64,000 nt of DNA, from positions 906,001 to 970,000 of the forward strand of contig NC_019903.1 of the NCBI RefSeq assembly GCF_000243135.2, written 5' to 3'. This document shows positions 53,274 through 63,194 of this stretch, in pieces; position 1 is the first letter of the stretch; each line of letters begins with the position of its first letter. Under the pieces are notes generated by a model, which saw only the letters and a list, made by a program, of their open reading frames with translations, was not told the DNA's origin and ran no database searches. The position numbers were made by a program, and so were the translations under genes. Source of the DNA: Desulfitobacterium dichloroeliminans LMG P-21439. GTDB taxonomy: Bacteria; Bacillota; Desulfitobacteriia; Desulfitobacteriales; Desulfitobacteriaceae.

Positions 53274-54767
53274 TTGAGTGTACTTTTAGAGAAACTTAAA
53301 GAAATTTTATGGTCCGTTGTCCCTATCGTTTTCATCGTATTGGTTCTTAATTTCACGATAACCCCTCTAGAACCCTACTTAATCATTCGATTCCTTCTGG
53401 GGGCCTTATTCATTGTTCTTGGCTTAGCAATTTTCCTTTTTGGGGTGGACATAGGCATTAGCAAAGTAGGTACCCTCATGGGAGGAGCTTTAGCGAAAAG
53501 CAATAAATTGTGGATCATTATTGGGGCTGGCTTATTGCTCGGCTTTTTTATTTCCATTGCCGAACCAGATCTGCATATTCTAGCTGGTCAAGTGGATATG
53601 GTGACATCAGGAGTGATATCTAAGCTGAGCCTTGTGGTTGTGGTATCCATTGGTGTTGCAATGATGCTCACTTGCGGTTTGGTGCGTATCGTTTATAATA
53701 TTCCTTTGTATAAGTTGCTGACGGTTCTCTATCTGTTGATTTTGGGATTAAGTTTCTTTACTTCCTCGGAATTCCTCGCGATATCCTTTGATGCGTCCGG
53801 TGCAACCACCGGGGCGCTCACAGTGCCTTTCATGCTGGCGCTTGCTTTAGGAGTTTCATCCTTGAAAAAGGACGGCAAGGCTTCGGAAAAGGATAGCTTT
53901 GGTCTCGTGGCCGTGACATCCACAGGGGCAATTCTAGCCGTGATGATCATGAGTATTTTGTCAAAACAAGATAAGATTACGGGAAGCCTCCAGGAGGCTG
54001 CTGCAACTTCGACGTCGGTTCTTGCTCCTTTTATGCATAAATTGCCTAGTGTAGCCTGGGAAATTTTGATTGCTTTAGCACCGATTATTCTAGTGTTTTT
54101 AGTGTTTCAGAAAGTCTCTTTTAAAATATCTAAAAAAGCCTATCGTAAAGTGCTCAAGGGTTTGCTTTATACCTTTATCGGATTGGTTCTATTTTTAACG
54201 GGTGTTAATGCCGGTTTTATGGAAGTCGGAACTAAGATCGGCTATAGCGTAGCCGCTTTAGATAATAAGTTGATTGTCATTGGTATTGGCTTTCTCATAG
54301 GACTTGTCGTAGTTTTAGCTGAACCTGCTGTTTACGTATTGACACATCAGATAGAAGATGTTACAAGTGGATATGTGAGGAGACCGGTGGTGCTCATTGC
54401 TCTATCTATTGGCGTTGCCTTTGCAGTAGCCCTGTCCATGGTAAGAATCCTGGTTCCCGGACTTCAATTGTGGCATTTTCTTTTGCCGGGTTATGTGGTT
54501 TCCATTCTCATGATGTATTTTGTGCCTAAGTTATTCGTGGGAATAGCTTTTGACGCCGGAGGGGTTGCATCCGGACCGATGACGGCAACATTTATTTTAG
54601 CCTTTGCTCAAGGCGCCGCGGAGGCGATTGAGGGGGCCAATGTGCTGGTCGATGGTTTTGGAGTTATTGCGATGGTCGCTATGACACCGATTATTGCGCT
54701 GCAAACCTTAGGGTTTATTTTTAAGATTAAATCGGTAAAGGAAGGGTTAGAACAACATGAAGGATAG
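53274..54767 (+). CDS. DUF1538 membrane transporter (UmpA-like), duplicated halves
   Basis: A 497-residue membrane protein made of two DUF1538 repeats, residues about 1-235 and 265-497, each with the sequence GxxxGFxISxAEPxxxxLxxQ (GLLLGFFISIAEPDLHILAG; GFLIGLVVVLAEPAVYVLTH) and FDAxGxxxGxxT (SFDASGATTGALTVPF; AFDAGGVASGPMTATF). Conserved Glu and Asp inside membrane regions suit cation transport; I recall reports of DUF1538 proteins acting as Na+/H+ antiporters together with a PII-like partner (UmpAB). TTG at 53274. The C-terminal end overlaps the next gene by 11 bases. Confidence 0.88.
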   Translation: MSVLLEKLKEILWSVVPIVFIVLVLNFTITPLEPYLIIRFLLGALFIVLGLAIFLFGVDIGISKVGTLMGGALAKSNKLWIIIGAGLLLGFFISIAEPDLHILAGQVDMVTSGVISKLSLVVVVSIGVAMMLTCGLVRIVYNIPLYKLLTVLYLLILGLSFFTSSEFLAISFDASGATTGALTVPFMLALALGVSSLKKDGKASEKDSFGLVAVTSTGAILAVMIMSILSKQDKITGSLQEAAATSTSVLAPFMHKLPSVAWEILIALAPIILVFLVFQKVSFKISKKAYRKVLKGLLYTFIGLVLFLTGVNAGFMEVGTKIGYSVAALDNKLIVIGIGFLIGLVVVLAEPAVYVLTHQIEDVTSGYVRRPVVLIALSIGVAFAVALSMVRILVPGLQLWHFLLPGYVVSILMMYFVPKLFVGIAFDAGGVASGPMTATFILAFAQGAAEAIEGANVLVDGFGVIAMVAMTPIIALQTLGFIFKIKSVKEGLEQHEG

Positions 54768-55422
54768 CCCTACAACACTGGAATTTGAATTGATTTCCCT
54801 CGTAGTGAATCATGGGGTGGGAACTAAAGTGCTCAAGTTTGCCAAGCAGCACGGAATATCCGGCGGGACCATTTGTTTAGGGCGAGGGACGGTCAATAAT
54901 CCTATACTGAAGCTGTTAGACTTAACAGATATACGCAAAGAAATTGTTATGATGATTGGGGAAAAGAAAGCAGCGGAGAACGCCCTCGCAGCACTTAATG
55001 AAAAACTGGCATTGCATAAGCCAAATCACGGGATTGCCTTTATAAGCTCTGTAAGGGGTTTTGTAGGACATCATCATAGTTATCGCCATGAAGATGAAAG
55101 TCGAGGTGCAGAAAACCCAATGTACAATGCGATCTATACCGTTGTCGACAGGGGCATGGCCGAAGATGTCATGGAAGCAGCGACAAAAGCCGGCTCTAGA
55201 GGGGGAACCATCATCAATGCTCGAGGTTCGGGTATCCATGAAACAAATACCCTTTTCTCTATGGCTATTGAACCGGAGAAAGAAATCGTGATGATTTTGG
55301 CAGAGTCCTCTACTACTGAAGCGATTATCACGGCCATTCGTCAGGAGCTTCATATAGATAATCCGGGGCATGGTATTATTTTTGTACTTGATGTAAATCG
55401 AACCTATGGTTTAAGGCAATAA
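54757..55422 (+). CDS. Tandem PII-like signalling protein (UmpB-like)
   Basis: A 221-residue soluble protein of two PII-like ferredoxin-fold halves: residues 10-95 (LISLVVNHGVGTKVLKFAKQ) and 125-221 (YTVVDRGMAEDVMEAATKAG). Each half carries a glycine-rich ribbon (GISGGTICLGRGT; GSRGGTIINARGSG). PII-like proteins bind nucleotides and gate the neighbouring transporter, so this should regulate the DUF1538 protein. A His-rich loop between the halves (HHHSYRHEDE) might bind metal. Translationally coupled to the transporter gene. Confidence 0.88.
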   Translation: MKDSPTTLEFELISLVVNHGVGTKVLKFAKQHGISGGTICLGRGTVNNPILKLLDLTDIRKEIVMMIGEKKAAENALAALNEKLALHKPNHGIAFISSVRGFVGHHHSYRHEDESRGAENPMYNAIYTVVDRGMAEDVMEAATKAGSRGGTIINARGSGIHETNTLFSMAIEPEKEIVMILAESSTTEAIITAIRQELHIDNPGHGIIFVLDVNRTYGLRQ

Positions 55423-55436
55423 ATTTAAAGGCAGTA

Positions 55437-55492
55437 AATTTACAAGGACTTCCCGCTAAGCTAGTCGGCTTAGCGGGAAGTCCTTGTAAATT
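55437..55492 (+). terminator. 25-bp perfect stem-loop after the PII-like gene
   Basis: AATTTACAAGGACTTCCCGC followed by TAAGC pairs with its complement around TAGTCG. No long T-run follows, but the stem is stable and the place fits transcription termination. Confidence 0.7.
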
Positions 55493-55566
55493 AATGGGGA
55501 ATTTGAAGGATATCTAAATCTAGTCGAGAATAGTATAACGTGTTAAAACCACGATAAGGAGGCGCT

Positions 55567-55968
55567 TTGGATTTGTTTATTCAATCGGATATGATGTTCT
55601 CCATAGTTCCGATCATGGTAACCATAGGGTTTGTTGTTGTTTTTGGGATAATACTTATGGGTATCATCCAAGGGATACGGACCTGGAAGTATAATAATTC
55701 ACAGCCGGTATTAATTGTACCCTCGCAGATTGTAGCTAAGAGAGATCATGTTACATCTCACCATCATAACAGCGGTAACGGGCTATCTCATAACCATCAT
55801 AGCACGACCTATTATGTGACCTTTGAAGTAGAGAGTGGAGATAGGATGGAATTCCAAGTGGGGGCCCAGGAGTATGGGATGTTGGCTGAGGAGGATATTG
55901 GAAGGTTAAGCTTTCAAGGGACACGTTACTTAGGCTTTGAACGATTGAGAGACACCGAGAGGAGTTAG
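55567..55968 (+). CDS. DUF2500-like membrane protein
   Basis: A 133-residue protein with one N-terminal membrane helix (SIVPIMVTIGFVVVFGIILM) and a small beta-rich domain beginning PVLIVPSQIVAKRDH and ending GTRYLGFERL, as in DUF2500 (YhhM) proteins. An insertion HHHNSGNGLSHNHH is rich in His. Starts TTG at 55567 or 55573 both follow AAGGAGG; spacing is four or ten bases. Function unknown. Confidence 0.78.
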   Translation: MDLFIQSDMMFSIVPIMVTIGFVVVFGIILMGIIQGIRTWKYNNSQPVLIVPSQIVAKRDHVTSHHHNSGNGLSHNHHSTTYYVTFEVESGDRMEFQVGAQEYGMLAEEDIGRLSFQGTRYLGFERLRDTERS

Positions 55969-56015
55969 ATCGTCATGCAATCGAATAAAAGATATTTTGT
56001 CCTTACTCTACTTAA

Positions 56016-56198
56016 TCAGATGGTGGTTCTGCCCACCCGGAAAACGTGCGCAATGCCAGCTATCCCTTCACCGTTCCGGTGTATGCAGTGACCCTAAAGT
56101 CTAATACCAATGGGAATAGCCAAAAGCTAATCCAGTGGATTTTATCAGCAGAGGGTCAAAGTCTCGTGGAGAAGACAGGATATATCTCAGTCAGATAA
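56016..56198 (+). pseudogene. C-terminal remnant of a PstS-like phosphate-binding protein
   Basis: After a stop at 56013 the frame is open to TAA at 56196 and encodes DGGSAHPENVRNASYPFTVP, then VYAVTLKS, NSQKLIQWILSAEGQSLVEK and TGYISVR. This is the end of a PstS-type solute-binding protein. An ATG at 55974 opens a short hydrophobic start (MQSNKRYFVLTLL) in another frame, so the gene seems to have lost its middle. About 250 residues are missing. It is a remnant, not a working gene. Confidence 0.72.
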
Positions 56199-56215
56199 TT
56201 GAACCCCCTAGGAGT

Positions 56216-56251
56216 TTGACAAAGCTCAGTATTCATATTACATTGATACTA
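56216..56251 (+). promoter_or_regulatory. Promoter TTGACA-17-TACATT of the Rrf2 gene with operator-like motif
   Basis: TTGACA at 56216-56221, TACATT at 56239-56244. CATATTA (56234-56240) and ATACTA (56246-56251) overlap the -10 and resemble the shared motif at 56963 and 60655, suggesting autoregulation. Confidence 0.55.
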
Positions 56252-56287
56252 AACCAATCAGAATTCTTAAGTTTGGAGTGTTAAGTA

Positions 56288-56731
56288 ATGAAGATATCGA
56301 CCAAAGGAAGATACGGACTAAGAGCATTGCTGGACTTAGCAGTTCATTCCCAGGGGGAGCATGTTCCTCTTTCGAATATTGCAGAGCGTCAAACTATTTC
56401 TGAGAATTATTTAGAGCAGGTTTTTTCCTCCTTGCGCAAGGCTGGAATCATCAAAAGCGTGAAGGGTGCACAAGGCGGTTATATCTTAGCAGATAAAGCC
56501 TCGGATATAAGAGTGGGTACAATTCTTAGGGTTTTGGAAGGAGATTTATCCGTGGCCAATGAAGAATTGAATCATGATAGCGGGGTAAGCATTCAGGAGT
56601 GCATCCAAATTAAGGTGTGGGATCAGATGACCGAACGGATCAATGAATTTGTGGATTCCATCACCTTGGAAGATCTCGTTCAGGAGTATAAAGCGATGAG
56701 CGGAAATGGTGCGATTATGTATTATATTTAA
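56288..56731 (+). CDS. Rrf2-family regulator, CymR-like
   Basis: A 147-residue Rrf2 regulator with the family start MKISTKGRYGLRALLDLA and a winged helix including ISENYLEQVFSSLRKAGIIK and GGYILADKASDIRVG. Only one Cys (QECIQIKVWDQ) is present, not the three that hold an Fe-S cluster in IscR, which points to CymR, the cysteine-metabolism repressor that acts with cysteine synthase. Downstream are a sulfhydrylase and, further on, cysK, both with a related promoter motif. The CymR role is inferred. Own promoter and terminator. Confidence 0.85.
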   Translation: MKISTKGRYGLRALLDLAVHSQGEHVPLSNIAERQTISENYLEQVFSSLRKAGIIKSVKGAQGGYILADKASDIRVGTILRVLEGDLSVANEELNHDSGVSIQECIQIKVWDQMTERINEFVDSITLEDLVQEYKAMSGNGAIMYYI

Positions 56732-56735
56732 GCGT

Positions 56736-56770
56736 AAAGCTGCCTTCAGATGATTGGAGGCGGCTTTTTT
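56736..56770 (+). terminator. Terminator of the Rrf2 gene
   Basis: AAAGCTGCCT pairs with AGGCGGCTTT (one G-T pair) with a 12-nt loop, then TTTT. Confidence 0.85.
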
Positions 56771-56914
56771 ATACTATCAGACTCCTATGCTGTTTACGTC
56801 AGCACTGCTGAATGAAAATTCTTGTCTTGGTCCAGAGTAGGTCTTTTTGTGCAAATCTGTTGGATGATAGAGAGCGAAAAAGATAAAAAATATATAATAC
56901 AGGGTGATTTTGTA

Positions 56915-56977
56915 TTGACAAAAGCAGAGAATGTGATTAAAATCTGTTTAAAGCCAAGTAAACATATTAAAATACTA
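56915..56977 (+). promoter_or_regulatory. Sulfhydrylase-gene promoter TTGACA-17-TAAAAT with downstream operator motif
   Basis: TTGACA at 56915-56920 and TAAAAT at 56938-56943. CATATTAAAATACTA at 56963-56977 lies just past the expected start point and matches 60655-60669 (upstream of cysK) in 13 of 15 bases. Confidence 0.65.
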
Positions 56978-57024
56978 GATAACACTTGGACTGCGAAGAT
57001 CTCTAATAGTTCCGGTCTTGCTAG

Positions 57025-58347
<1,323 letters not shown>

Positions 58348-58393
58348 TCATCAACGATGTGTGATAATAAACAAATGAATGCTAATGCGAAAG

Positions 58394-58428
58394 AAAAAGG
58401 ATGTTCCTTTGTTGGAACATCCCTTTTC
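58394..58428. terminator. Bidirectional terminator between sulfhydrylase gene and yeiH
   Basis: AAGGATGTTCC pairs with GGAACATCCC-type sequence with one mismatch around TTTGTT; A-run before and T-run after serve both converging genes. Confidence 0.8.
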
Positions 58429-58447
58429 TTTACGCTATCATATATTT

Positions 58448-59485
58448 TTAAAGAATTAGGGCGAGGTAGGAGACTGTAGAAACTAAAATAGACGCAATAA
58501 ACATGGCTAGGAGAGGACGGAGAGCACGAGCACGTAAGCTTGCTAAATGAACATTCAAGCCTAGGCCAACCATAGCGGCAGTCATCAAAAAGGTGGAGAG
58601 GGTTGCGATGCTATCTAAGATTACAGTGGGGATAGAGAAATACGTCCCGATAATACTTGTCAAGATGAATCCTAGTAAGAACCAAGGAAAGGAAGCTGTT
58701 TGAGTTGGGTCTTTTTCTTCTTTTGAATTACGACGCACCCACCAGAGCAGAATGAAGCTGACGGGGATTAAGAGGAAGACTCTTGCTAACTTGGCCATTA
58801 ACGCTGTAGTTAAAGCCTCCGACCCCACGGGGCCGGCGGCCGCAGCGGTATGAGCAATCTCGTGGAGGCTGATTCCGCTCCACATTCCGTATTGAGCGGG
58901 AGTAAGACCTAAATAGGGATAGAGTAGAGTATAGGCTAGAGTAAAGAATGTACCGATTAAAGCAATGATACCCACTCCAATAGCAGTATCTTCATCTTTT
59001 GCTTTGAGGATAGGAGAAACTGCAGCAATAGCCGCAGCTCCGCAAATCCCGGTGCCAATTCCTAGCAGAAGAGAAAGCTGCAGATCTGCCTTGAGCAATT
59101 TAGCGACAAAAAGGGTCGTAATAATAGCGATTGCAATCGTAAGTCCGCCTTGGATCAGCAGCGAAGGGCCTTGCTGAAAGATAAGTTGGATATTTAAGCG
59201 AAAGCCATATAGAATAATAGCAAAACGGAGGATTTTCTGAGCTGAAAATTGAATGCCGACTCGGTAGCTTTCCGGATAGCCAAGAGTATTGCGGTAAAGA
59301 ACAGCAATAAAAATGGCGCAGAGCATAGCTCCAATCTTGTTGAGACCGGGTAAGTTGGCAAGCCCTACGGCGAAAGCGGCAATGCCTACTGTAAAAAAAA
59401 CACCAAAGAAAAAAGGTGAGTAATTACTAAGGCTCGAATAAAAAGGACGTTCGGCTTTTTCTGCTAAGTAGTTTATAATTGACAT
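58448..59485 (-). CDS. YeiH-family (UPF0324) putative sulfate exporter
   Basis: A 345-residue membrane protein with about ten helices of the UPF0324/YeiH family. Typical stretches are LLGIGTGICGAAAIAAVSPI and SGISLHEIAHTAAAAG. Family members are annotated as putative sulfate exporters and usually lie next to a LysR regulator of the CysL/YeiE type, as here. CAGGAGG stands before the ATG. The role in moving sulfate or sulfite is from family context, not proven. Confidence 0.9.
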   Translation of the reverse strand: MSIINYLAEKAERPFYSSLSNYSPFFFGVFFTVGIAAFAVGLANLPGLNKIGAMLCAIFIAVLYRNTLGYPESYRVGIQFSAQKILRFAIILYGFRLNIQLIFQQGPSLLIQGGLTIAIAIITTLFVAKLLKADLQLSLLLGIGTGICGAAAIAAVSPILKAKDEDTAIGVGIIALIGTFFTLAYTLLYPYLGLTPAQYGMWSGISLHEIAHTAAAAGPVGSEALTTALMAKLARVFLLIPVSFILLWWVRRNSKEEKDPTQTASFPWFLLGFILTSIIGTYFSIPTVILDSIATLSTFLMTAAMVGLGLNVHLASLRARALRPLLAMFIASILVSTVSYLALIL

Positions 59486-59632
59486 GAGAACCTCCTGAAG
59501 TAAAGTAGAGAGACGGAATTAACATACTGCTTACTTTACTCTTGATAGGGAAGATGATGCAAATTGAATTGCAAATAGATCACATAGATAAATGTTATAA
59601 GTTAAAATCTAACTAAAGTGGAGGTAATATTC

Positions 59633-60559
59633 TTGATTATTGAACCGTTGGAGATTTTTAGAAAAGTGGCGGAAGAAAAAAGCTTTTCCAAAGCGGCGGA
59701 CGATCTCTTCCTTTCCCAGCCTGCTGTTAGCTCACATATCCGTAATCTGGAGAATGAATTTGGGACAAAGCTAATCAATCGATCATCAAAGCATGTAGAA
59801 CTTACTCCAGCTGGAGAGATTTTCTATGAGGAAGCCACTAGGATTATTAATCAGTACAAAGAAGCGAAAGAGAAAATCAACCAAATCCAAAGTGTAGTTA
59901 CAGGAACTCTGCGGATCGGGGCAAGCTTCACCATTGGGGAATATATTCTGCCGGAACTCATCAGCCAAATGGCGACCGGATATCCCAATCTCAACATTTC
60001 GGTCACGATAGCGAATACGGAAGAGATTGCCCAAGGATTACGCCAAAATCGGTTAGATATCGCTTTAGTAGAAGGAGTAGTGAATGAGAGGGAGTTTATG
60101 GTTGAGCCTTTCATGGAAGATGAGATGATTTTGATCGCTCCCGCGGGGCATCCATTAACGAAAATTAGGAGCGTTTCGGCAAAGGACCTCCAAGGCTTCG
60201 TCTGGATTCTCCGTGAGGCGGGTTCTGGAACTCGGGAATTTAGCGATCATTTTATGCAAGCTTTAAAAATAAAAATGCAACATTCTTATGTATTCAGCAG
60301 TAATACAGGAGTTAAGGCGGCAGTCATCAGCGGTTTGGGTATTGCCATGGTATCTAAATTAATTATCCAAAAAGAATTAAAGACCAAAGAATTGATGACC
60401 ATACCCCTCGACAAAAGCTGTCCTTATCTAGCGCGGGATTTTGTGATTGTCAGAGGATACGATACTTATTTCACCAAGGCTGCCGAGGTCTTTCTCACTG
60501 AGCTGAGTCAGTTTGGCCAGGATAAGCATGAGAGTATTTCGGCGGACGCTGTAGAATAA
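59633..60559 (+). CDS. LysR-type regulator, CysL/YeiE-like
   Basis: A 308-residue LysR regulator with N-terminal helix-turn-helix (LEIFRKVAEEKSFSKAADDL, then LSQPAVSSHIRNLENEFGTK) and a substrate-binding co-inducer domain. It is most like the CysL/YwfK and YeiE regulators that sit divergent to yeiH homologues or control sulfite reduction. TTG at 59633 is eight bases after GGAGGT; a GTG reading 15 bases upstream begins inside that site. It probably controls the divergent exporter through the 150-bp intergenic region. The co-inducer is unknown. Confidence 0.9.
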   Translation: MIIEPLEIFRKVAEEKSFSKAADDLFLSQPAVSSHIRNLENEFGTKLINRSSKHVELTPAGEIFYEEATRIINQYKEAKEKINQIQSVVTGTLRIGASFTIGEYILPELISQMATGYPNLNISVTIANTEEIAQGLRQNRLDIALVEGVVNEREFMVEPFMEDEMILIAPAGHPLTKIRSVSAKDLQGFVWILREAGSGTREFSDHFMQALKIKMQHSYVFSSNTGVKAAVISGLGIAMVSKLIIQKELKTKELMTIPLDKSCPYLARDFVIVRGYDTYFTKAAEVFLTELSQFGQDKHESISADAVE

Positions 60560-60612
60560 TAAAAATTGAACATTTAAACTTCAGGATGCACTAAGCTTTC
60601 TTGAATTTGCTC

Positions 60613-60669
60613 TTGACAGCTCCGAGAGGCCGTATTAAAATAAAGGCAACAAAACATATAAGAATACTA
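60613..60669 (+). promoter_or_regulatory. cysK promoter TTGACA-17-TAAAAT with downstream operator motif
   Basis: TTGACA at 60613-60618 and TAAAAT at 60636-60641 mirror the sulfhydrylase promoter. CATATAAGAATACTA at 60655-60669 is the related operator-like motif in the same relative place. Confidence 0.65.
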
Positions 60670-60743
60670 GGAATAATAAACCGGACATTACACGCAAAGA
60701 CAGACGTCGATTGCTTAAGTTTATTATTAGGGAGGAAAACACC

Positions 60744-61679
60744 ATGTCAAAGATTGCCAAGAGTTTAACTGACCTTATCGGAAATACCCCACTTTTAGAG
60801 TTGTCCAATTACAATCAAGCCAATGAATTAGAAGCCACTGTAATAGCGAAGCTCGAATACTTCAACCCCCTTTCCAGTGTTAAGGACAGAATTGGTTATG
60901 CCATGATTAAAGATGCCGAAGAAAGAGGTTTAATCACCAAGGACACCGTGATTATTGAGCCGACTAGTGGCAACACAGGGATCGCTCTGGCCTTCGTATC
61001 TGCTGCTCGTGGCTATCGTTTGATTTTAACCATGCCGGAAACGATGAGTGCGGAGAGAAGAAACCTTCTCAAAGCCCTCGGAGCTGAGCTTATTCTTACC
61101 CCGGGACCCGCTGGGATGAAAGGTGCTATTCAAAAAGCCGAAGAATTAGCGACAGAATATGAAAATGCCTTTATTCCGCAACAGTTTAACAATCCGGCTA
61201 ACCCTGAAATTCATAGAAAAACCACTGCCGAAGAAATTTGGCGAGACACGGATGGAGAGGTGGACATCTTTATCGCCGGAGTCGGTACCGGTGGCACCGT
61301 AACGGGTGTGGGCGAAGTGCTTAAGGAGAGAAAACCAGGGGTAAAGGTTATAGCTGTGGAGCCTCTCGATTCCCCTGTCTTATCAGGAGGAAACCCTGGG
61401 TCCCATAAGATTCAAGGTATTGGTGCCGGCTTTGTTCCTGGTGTATATAACTCTGAAATCATTGATGAAATCTATCAGGTGAAAAATGAAGAAGCCTTCG
61501 AAACCTCCAGAAAGCTCTCGAAAACCGAAGGCCTTCTTGTAGGGATTTCCTCCGGTGCAGCAGCTTATGCAGCCACGCAAATTGCTAAGAGACCAGAGAA
61601 TAAGGGTAAAAAGATTGTTGTCCTTCTCCCGGACACAGGAGAAAGATATCTCTCGACCGTCTTATTCCAAGAAGATTAA
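60744..61679 (+). CDS. cysK: Cysteine synthase A (O-acetylserine sulfhydrylase)
   Basis: A 311-residue PLP enzyme making cysteine from O-acetylserine and sulfide. The cofactor Lys is in [14 protein letters not shown], the substrate loop is [13 protein letters not shown], and the phosphate cradle [12 protein letters not shown]. The C-terminal [11 protein letters not shown] and [12 protein letters not shown] complete the family pattern. GGGAGG precedes the ATG at 60744. In Bacillota CysK also partners with CymR, which would link it to the Rrf2 regulator at 56288. Confidence 0.96.
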   Translation: MSKIAKSLTDLIGNTPLLELSNYNQANELEATVIAKLEYFNPLSSVKDRIGYAMIKDAEERGLITKDTVIIEPTSGNTGIALAFVSAARGYRLILTMPETMSAERRNLLKALGAELILTPGPAGMKGAIQKAEELATEYENAFIPQQFNNPANPEIHRKTTAEEIWRDTDGEVDIFIAGVGTGGTVTGVGEVLKERKPGVKVIAVEPLDSPVLSGGNPGSHKIQGIGAGFVPGVYNSEIIDEIYQVKNEEAFETSRKLSKTEGLLVGISSGAAAYAATQIAKRPENKGKKIVVLLPDTGERYLSTVLFQED

Positions 61680-61695
61680 CACAGGACTAACCCGT

Positions 61696-61734
61696 CCTTT
61701 GACACTCGTCTTCATAGGAGACAGGTGTCAAAGG
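61696..61734 (+). terminator. Hairpin after cysK
   Basis: CCTTTGACAC pairs with GTGTCAAAGG, with GTCT/AGAC nested inside. No T-run follows, so termination here may be factor-assisted or weak. Confidence 0.6.
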
Positions 61735-61786
61735 GCGCTTAACTTATTTTCACACAATGTTAACAAAGAGTTTACGATTTCTTCAC

Positions 61787-61900
61787 TTGCATTTTAATTT
61801 AGTGTGTTATGATGCATATAACATTCTTCTCCTAACTTTTTATATAGACAAGGGTTTGCCCTTGTCGCCCTGAACCGTCTTTATTGGCGGTTTTTCTTTT
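61787..61900 (+). ncRNA. Possible small RNA: promoter-like boxes, two hairpins, T-run
   Basis: TTGCAT (61787-61792) and TATGAT (61808-61813), only 15 bases apart, precede a perfect 8-bp hairpin GACAAGGG-TTTG-CCCTTGTC (61847-61866) and a second stem AACCG/CGGTT followed by TTTTTCTTTTT (61873-61900). No reading frame fits. It could be a short regulatory RNA or an attenuated leader of the DedA gene. The rest of the 61680-62075 gap shows no gene. Confidence 0.35.
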
Positions 61901-62075
61901 TGGGTTCTTTATTGGTTTTCTTTTCCGAGGTATTTATTAAACTTTTCTTAAATTCGCCGTTCATAAATTGATTTTTCCCCCTCGAGGCGATATGATAATG
62001 CAGACGATATGATGATTCGAAGAAGTATTGAAGTTTCTTTTGCGACGGATAGGCTAAAAAATAGGAGGTTCAATC

Positions 62076-62744
62076 TTGGAATTTTTACAAACTGTGATTG
62101 ATATATTCATTCATTTGGACAAGCATCTTGGTGAAATTATTAGTGCCTATGGATTATGGACGTATCTCATACTTTTTTTGATTATTTTTGCGGAAACGGG
62201 ATTGGTTGTGACTCCGTTTCTTCCCGGAGATTCTTTGCTTTTTGTGGCGGGGACTTTTGCCGCTGCTGGGGCATTGGATATTAAGATTTTGTTTTTCTTA
62301 CTTCTGGGGGCTGCTGTCCTTGGCGACACTGTCAATTACGAGATCGGACGCTACCTTGGGCCCAAGGTATTCTCAAAGGAAATACGTTTCCTTAATCATG
62401 AGAATCTGCTGAAGACGCAGAAGTTCTATCAAAAACACGGGGGAAAGACCATTATCATTGCCCGTTTTCTACCCATCATTCGGACCTTTGCTCCCTTTGT
62501 GGCAGGTGTCGGCGCCATGAAGTATATGCGATTTCTTTCTTACAATCTCATCGGAGCCCTCTTATGGGTTACGGTCGCCCTTTTCGGAGGCTTTTTCTTT
62601 GGCAATTTGCCCTTCGTGCGAGATAACTTCACTCTAGTGATTTTTGCAATCATCGGAACATCGGCAATACCGCCGGTTTATGCTTATCTTAAAAGCTGGT
62701 TGCAGAAGAGAGCGCAGGAAAGAATAGGCGCTAACAACGAGTAG
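62076..62744 (+). CDS. DedA-family membrane protein
   Basis: A 222-residue membrane protein of the DedA/VTT family (now linked to lipid-carrier flipping such as undecaprenyl phosphate). Family landmarks are FAETGLVVTPFLPGDSLLFV, GAAVLGDTVNYEIGRYLG and the conserved ARFLPIIRTFAPFVAGVGAM with its Arg pair. TTG at 62076 follows AGGAGG. Single gene after a long gap, with a terminator at 62823. Confidence 0.93.
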   Translation: MEFLQTVIDIFIHLDKHLGEIISAYGLWTYLILFLIIFAETGLVVTPFLPGDSLLFVAGTFAAAGALDIKILFFLLLGAAVLGDTVNYEIGRYLGPKVFSKEIRFLNHENLLKTQKFYQKHGGKTIIIARFLPIIRTFAPFVAGVGAMKYMRFLSYNLIGALLWVTVALFGGFFFGNLPFVRDNFTLVIFAIIGTSAIPPVYAYLKSWLQKRAQERIGANNE

Positions 62745-62822
62745 GATTCCCCTGCAGTAAGGTCAGATGTCAGATGGTAGTTCAAAACAATAAGTTCAAA
62801 GCAATAATAAGTGCAACACAAA

Positions 62823-62863
62823 AGTCCACGGCTTTCGTCCCAACAAAAGGACAGCCGTGGACT
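62823..62863. terminator. Bidirectional terminator, 11-bp stem
   Basis: AGTCCACGGCT pairs with AGCCGTGGACT and GTCC with GGAC inside. It lies between the DedA gene and the converging short gene. Confidence 0.75.
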
Positions 62864-62885
62864 ATTCTTTTTGGCTAAGAACCTA

Positions 62886-63146
62886 TTACATCTTCGCTAA
62901 GAACCACTTGCAAGTGTTGAGTTCATACTTCAGCTCAAACACCTTGAGAAGTCCATTGATGACACTTTGGCAGCGGAAAATAATCATGCGATTGCCGGCC
63001 AGCTTCTCCTCAGTTTTTAGGATGATTTTATCAATGGAAACGACCACAGGAACCCCTTCGAAGCGGGCTTTAAACTTTACCGGACGGGGAATGCCCTGCT
63101 CATTGAAACGAGCCACCATCTCAATGGGTTGCATGATAACCTTCAC
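62886..63146 (-). CDS. Short protein of unknown function next to a Y-family polymerase gene
   Basis: An 86-residue protein, basic and without membrane segments, starting MKVIMQPIEMVARFNEQGIP. GTG at 63146 follows AAGGAGG by eight bases, a good site that supports a real gene. It has a predicted beta-rich N-terminal half (PRPVKFKARFEGVPVVVSID). It is 48 bases downstream of the Y-family polymerase gene in the same orientation, probably the same operon. No family recognised with confidence; a damage-response accessory role is only suggested by position. Confidence 0.7.
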   Translation of the reverse strand: MKVIMQPIEMVARFNEQGIPRPVKFKARFEGVPVVVSIDKIILKTEEKLAGNRMIIFRCQSVINGLLKVFELKYELNTCKWFLAKM

Positions 63147-63194
63147 TTAAACATTCCTCCTTGTATTTTGTTGTCGGGCGATTTTGATGGCAGC

